From RGIG8700 sp964568815 (GTDB lineage Bacteria > Bacillota > Clostridia > RGIG6154), in contig CAZMRY010000067.1 in the NCBI GenBank assembly GCA_964568815.1, positions 1 through 8,098 on the forward strand: a stretch of 8,098 bases of DNA, given 5' to 3'. Shown piece by piece: positions 6,270 through 8,098 of the stretch. The notes under the pieces are model-generated. The model did no database searches. It was given only the letters and a program-made list of their open reading frames with translations, and was not told the origin of the DNA. Each line of letters starts with the position of its first letter. Position 1 is the stretch's first letter. A program made the translations under genes and the position numbers.

Positions 6270-8027
6270 ATGAATAATGTTGATGAATTGAGCATCTTAA
6301 GACATACGGCATCTCACATACTTGCACAGGCTGTTTTAAGACTTTTCCCAAATACAAAGCTTGCTATCGGTCCATCAATAGATACCGGTTTTTACTATGA
6401 TTTTGATTCAGACACAGGTTTTACAAACGAAGATCTTGATAAAATCGAAGCTGAAATGAAGAAAATCGTTAAGGAAAATCTTAAAATTGAAAGATTTGAA
6501 CTTCCAAGAGCAGAAGCACTTGAGCTTATGAAAGATCAGCCATACAAGGTTGAATTAATAAATGATTTACCTGAAGGAGAAACAATTTCTTTCTATAAGC
6601 AGGGTGAATTTACAGACCTTTGTGCAGGTCCTCATCTTCCATATACTGCAAAGGTAAAAGCGTTCAAGCTTTTAAGTGTTACAGGTGCATACTGGAGAGG
6701 CAATGAAAAAAATAAAATGCTCCAGAGAATTTATGCAACTGCATTTAAAACAAAAGATGAACTTAATGAATTTTTGGTTCAGCAGGAAGAAGCAAGAAAA
6801 AGAGACCATAATAAATTAGGCAGAGAGCTTGAAATTTTTACAACAGTAGATTATATTGGTCAAGGTCTTCCCATTATGCTTCCAAAAGGAACTGCAATGA
6901 TTCAGACTCTTCAGAGATTTGTTGAGGATGTTGAAACAACAAAAGGCTGGCTCAGAACTAAAACTCCTTTAATGGCAAAAAGTGATTTGTACAAAATTTC
7001 AGGTCATTGGGATCATTATCAGGACGGAATGTTTGTTATGGGTGATGAAGAAAATGATAAAGAAGTTTTTGCATTAAGACCAATGACATGTCCATTCCAG
7101 TATCAGGCTTATCTCAATAAAATGAGAAGCTACAGAGATTTACCTTTAAGATATGCTGAAACTTCAACTCTGTTCAGAAATGAAGCATCAGGAGAAATGC
7201 ACGGACTTATCAGAGTCAGACAGTTTACCATTTCAGAAGGGCATCTTATGTGCACCCCTGAACAGCTTGAAGATGAATTTAAGGGCTGTCTTGAACTTGC
7301 TATTTATATGCTTAAAACACTTGGTCTTTATGAAGATGTTTCATACAGATTTTCTCAGTGGGATCCTGAAAACAGAGATAAATATATTGGTACAGACGAA
7401 CAGTGGGATGAAGCACAGGGTATCATGAAAAAGATTCTTGATAATCTTGAAATTCCATATAAAGTTGGAGTTGGTGAAGCTGCTTTCTACGGTCCTAAGC
7501 TTGATATTCAGATTAAAAATGTTTTCGGTAAAGAAGATACACTTATTACAATACAGATTGACCAGATGCTTGCTGAAAAATTCGGTATGGAATATACAGA
7601 TAAAGACGGTAGTAAGAAAAATCCATACATTATTCACAGAACATCAATCGGATGTTATGAAAGAACTCTTGCACTTCTTATTGAGAAGTACGCTGGTGCA
7701 TTCCCTGTGTGGCTTGCTCCTGTACAGGTTAAAGTAATACCTATTTCTGAAAAACAGGCTGATAAAGCACAGGAAATCAGAGAAAAACTTATTGCTGCAA
7801 AGGTAAGGGTTGAGGCTGATTTAAGAAATGAAAAGCTTGGTTATAAGATAAGACATGCACAGATGGAAAAAATACCTTATATGCTTGTAATCGGTGAAAA
7901 GGAAATAGAAAACAATGTTGTGGCTGTAAGAACCCGTGAGGGTGGAGATATGGGAACAATGTCACTTGATGATTTCATTTACCGCGTAAATGTTACAGAC
8001 AGTGTATATAATGTGAAAATTGATTAA
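6270..8027 (+). CDS. thrS: Threonyl-tRNA synthetase lacking the TGS domain
   Basis: This class II enzyme charges tRNA-Thr with threonine and edits mischarged Ser-tRNA-Thr. The product has 585 residues against about 640 for E. coli. It starts directly at the editing domain, with H12-x3-H16 (RHTASH) and C118/H122 (CAGPH) as the editing-site residues. The catalytic core shows FRNE with the motif 2 arginine at R303 and zinc ligands C274, H325 and H456. These lie about 60 residues earlier than E. coli C334, H385 and H511, matching loss of the TGS domain of that size. Residues from about 483 form the anticodon-binding domain (WLAPVQVKVIPIS). An in-frame stop at 6246-6248 rules out a longer start. 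The SD TAAGGAG (6256-6262) is seven bases before the ATG. It has its own promoter and terminator. Confidence 0.97.
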   Translation: MNNVDELSILRHTASHILAQAVLRLFPNTKLAIGPSIDTGFYYDFDSDTGFTNEDLDKIEAEMKKIVKENLKIERFELPRAEALELMKDQPYKVELINDLPEGETISFYKQGEFTDLCAGPHLPYTAKVKAFKLLSVTGAYWRGNEKNKMLQRIYATAFKTKDELNEFLVQQEEARKRDHNKLGRELEIFTTVDYIGQGLPIMLPKGTAMIQTLQRFVEDVETTKGWLRTKTPLMAKSDLYKISGHWDHYQDGMFVMGDEENDKEVFALRPMTCPFQYQAYLNKMRSYRDLPLRYAETSTLFRNEASGEMHGLIRVRQFTISEGHLMCTPEQLEDEFKGCLELAIYMLKTLGLYEDVSYRFSQWDPENRDKYIGTDEQWDEAQGIMKKILDNLEIPYKVGVGEAAFYGPKLDIQIKNVFGKEDTLITIQIDQMLAEKFGMEYTDKDGSKKNPYIIHRTSIGCYERTLALLIEKYAGAFPVWLAPVQVKVIPISEKQADKAQEIREKLIAAKVRVEADLRNEKLGYKIRHAQMEKIPYMLVIGEKEIENNVVAVRTREGGDMGTMSLDDFIYRVNVTDSVYNVKID

Positions 8028-8031
8028 ATCT

Positions 8032-8062
8032 AAAGACTTCCTTTAATCGGAAGTCTTTTTTT
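8032..8062 (+). terminator. Intrinsic terminator of thrS
   Basis: A perfect 10-bp stem, AAAGACTTCC (8032-8041) and GGAAGTCTTT (8049-8058), closes a 7-nt loop. The T-run extends from inside the stem to 8062 (seven consecutive T). It starts five bases after the thrS stop. In the minus direction the tract following the hairpin is A/T-mixed (AGATTTAATC), so termination for the convergent gene would be weaker. Confidence 0.93.
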
Positions 8063-8098
8063 GTTTGATAATTAATATTGTAATACCTGCAATAAATG
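8043..8098 (-). CDS. C-terminal end of a convergent membrane protein
   Basis: Only the last 17 codons are visible. Read on the minus strand from the window edge they give FIAGITILIIKQKKTSD and then TAA (8043-8045). A hydrophobic segment followed by a short basic, polar tail is what the C-terminus of a membrane protein, or the anchor of a surface protein, looks like. The stop lies inside the loop of the thrS terminator and the last codons lie in its stem, so two convergent genes would share the hairpin. The stretch is too short to assign a family. It could also be a chance open frame, since the other frames here are short as well. Confidence 0.4.
   Translation of the reverse strand, partial: FIAGITILIIKQKKTSD

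Noticed and set aside
7341..7737. Open frames on both strands inside thrS
   Set aside because: They lie wholly within a well-supported ThrRS coding sequence and have no start signals.

Overview
The window is AT-rich and has short intergenic gaps, purine-rich Shine-Dalgarno (SD) sequences before nearly every gene, and the sporulation genes yqfC, yqfD and ylbJ. This points to a low-GC, endospore-forming Firmicute, most likely in the Clostridia (gut Ruminococcaceae/Oscillospiraceae-like). The taxon is an inference from gene content and order; the species cannot be read from the sequence.

Layout. Positions 1-105 are the C-terminal end of a YihY/BrkB-type membrane protein. A small, apparently frameshifted membrane-peptide ORF follows (114-283), then a short non-coding stretch with a hairpin placed to terminate transcription coming from the right. 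On the minus strand, 381-1420 encodes the sporulation membrane protein YlbJ, broken by a one-base indel in a run of nine A. An AT-rich 95-bp divergent intergenic region separates it from a tightly packed plus-strand series: yqfC, yqfD, phoH, ybeY, era, a YqzL-like small protein and recO. The last gene, thrS, has its own near-consensus sigma-A promoter and a strong intrinsic terminator. The tail of a convergent minus-strand gene reads into the terminator loop.

Function. The plus-strand block is the classic Firmicute yqfC-yqfD-phoH-ybeY-era-yqzL-recO neighbourhood. It couples sporulation proteins (YqfC/YqfD), RNA and ribosome maturation (PhoH-like ATPase, YbeY endoribonuclease, Era GTPase) and recombinational repair (RecO). 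Compared with Bacillus it is streamlined: there is no pgpH/yqfF between phoH and ybeY, and no dgkA or cdd between ybeY and era. ThrRS is a short form that starts directly at the editing domain and lacks the N-terminal TGS domain. The gap upstream has no room for a T-box leader.

Nothing here looks like a mobile element, CRISPR array, phage or defence system. The most useful observations are the two homopolymer-associated frameshifts at the left end, the TGS-less ThrRS without a T-box, the long yqzL/recO overlap, and a possible SD-masking hairpin just after era. I do not see a convincing undescribed system.
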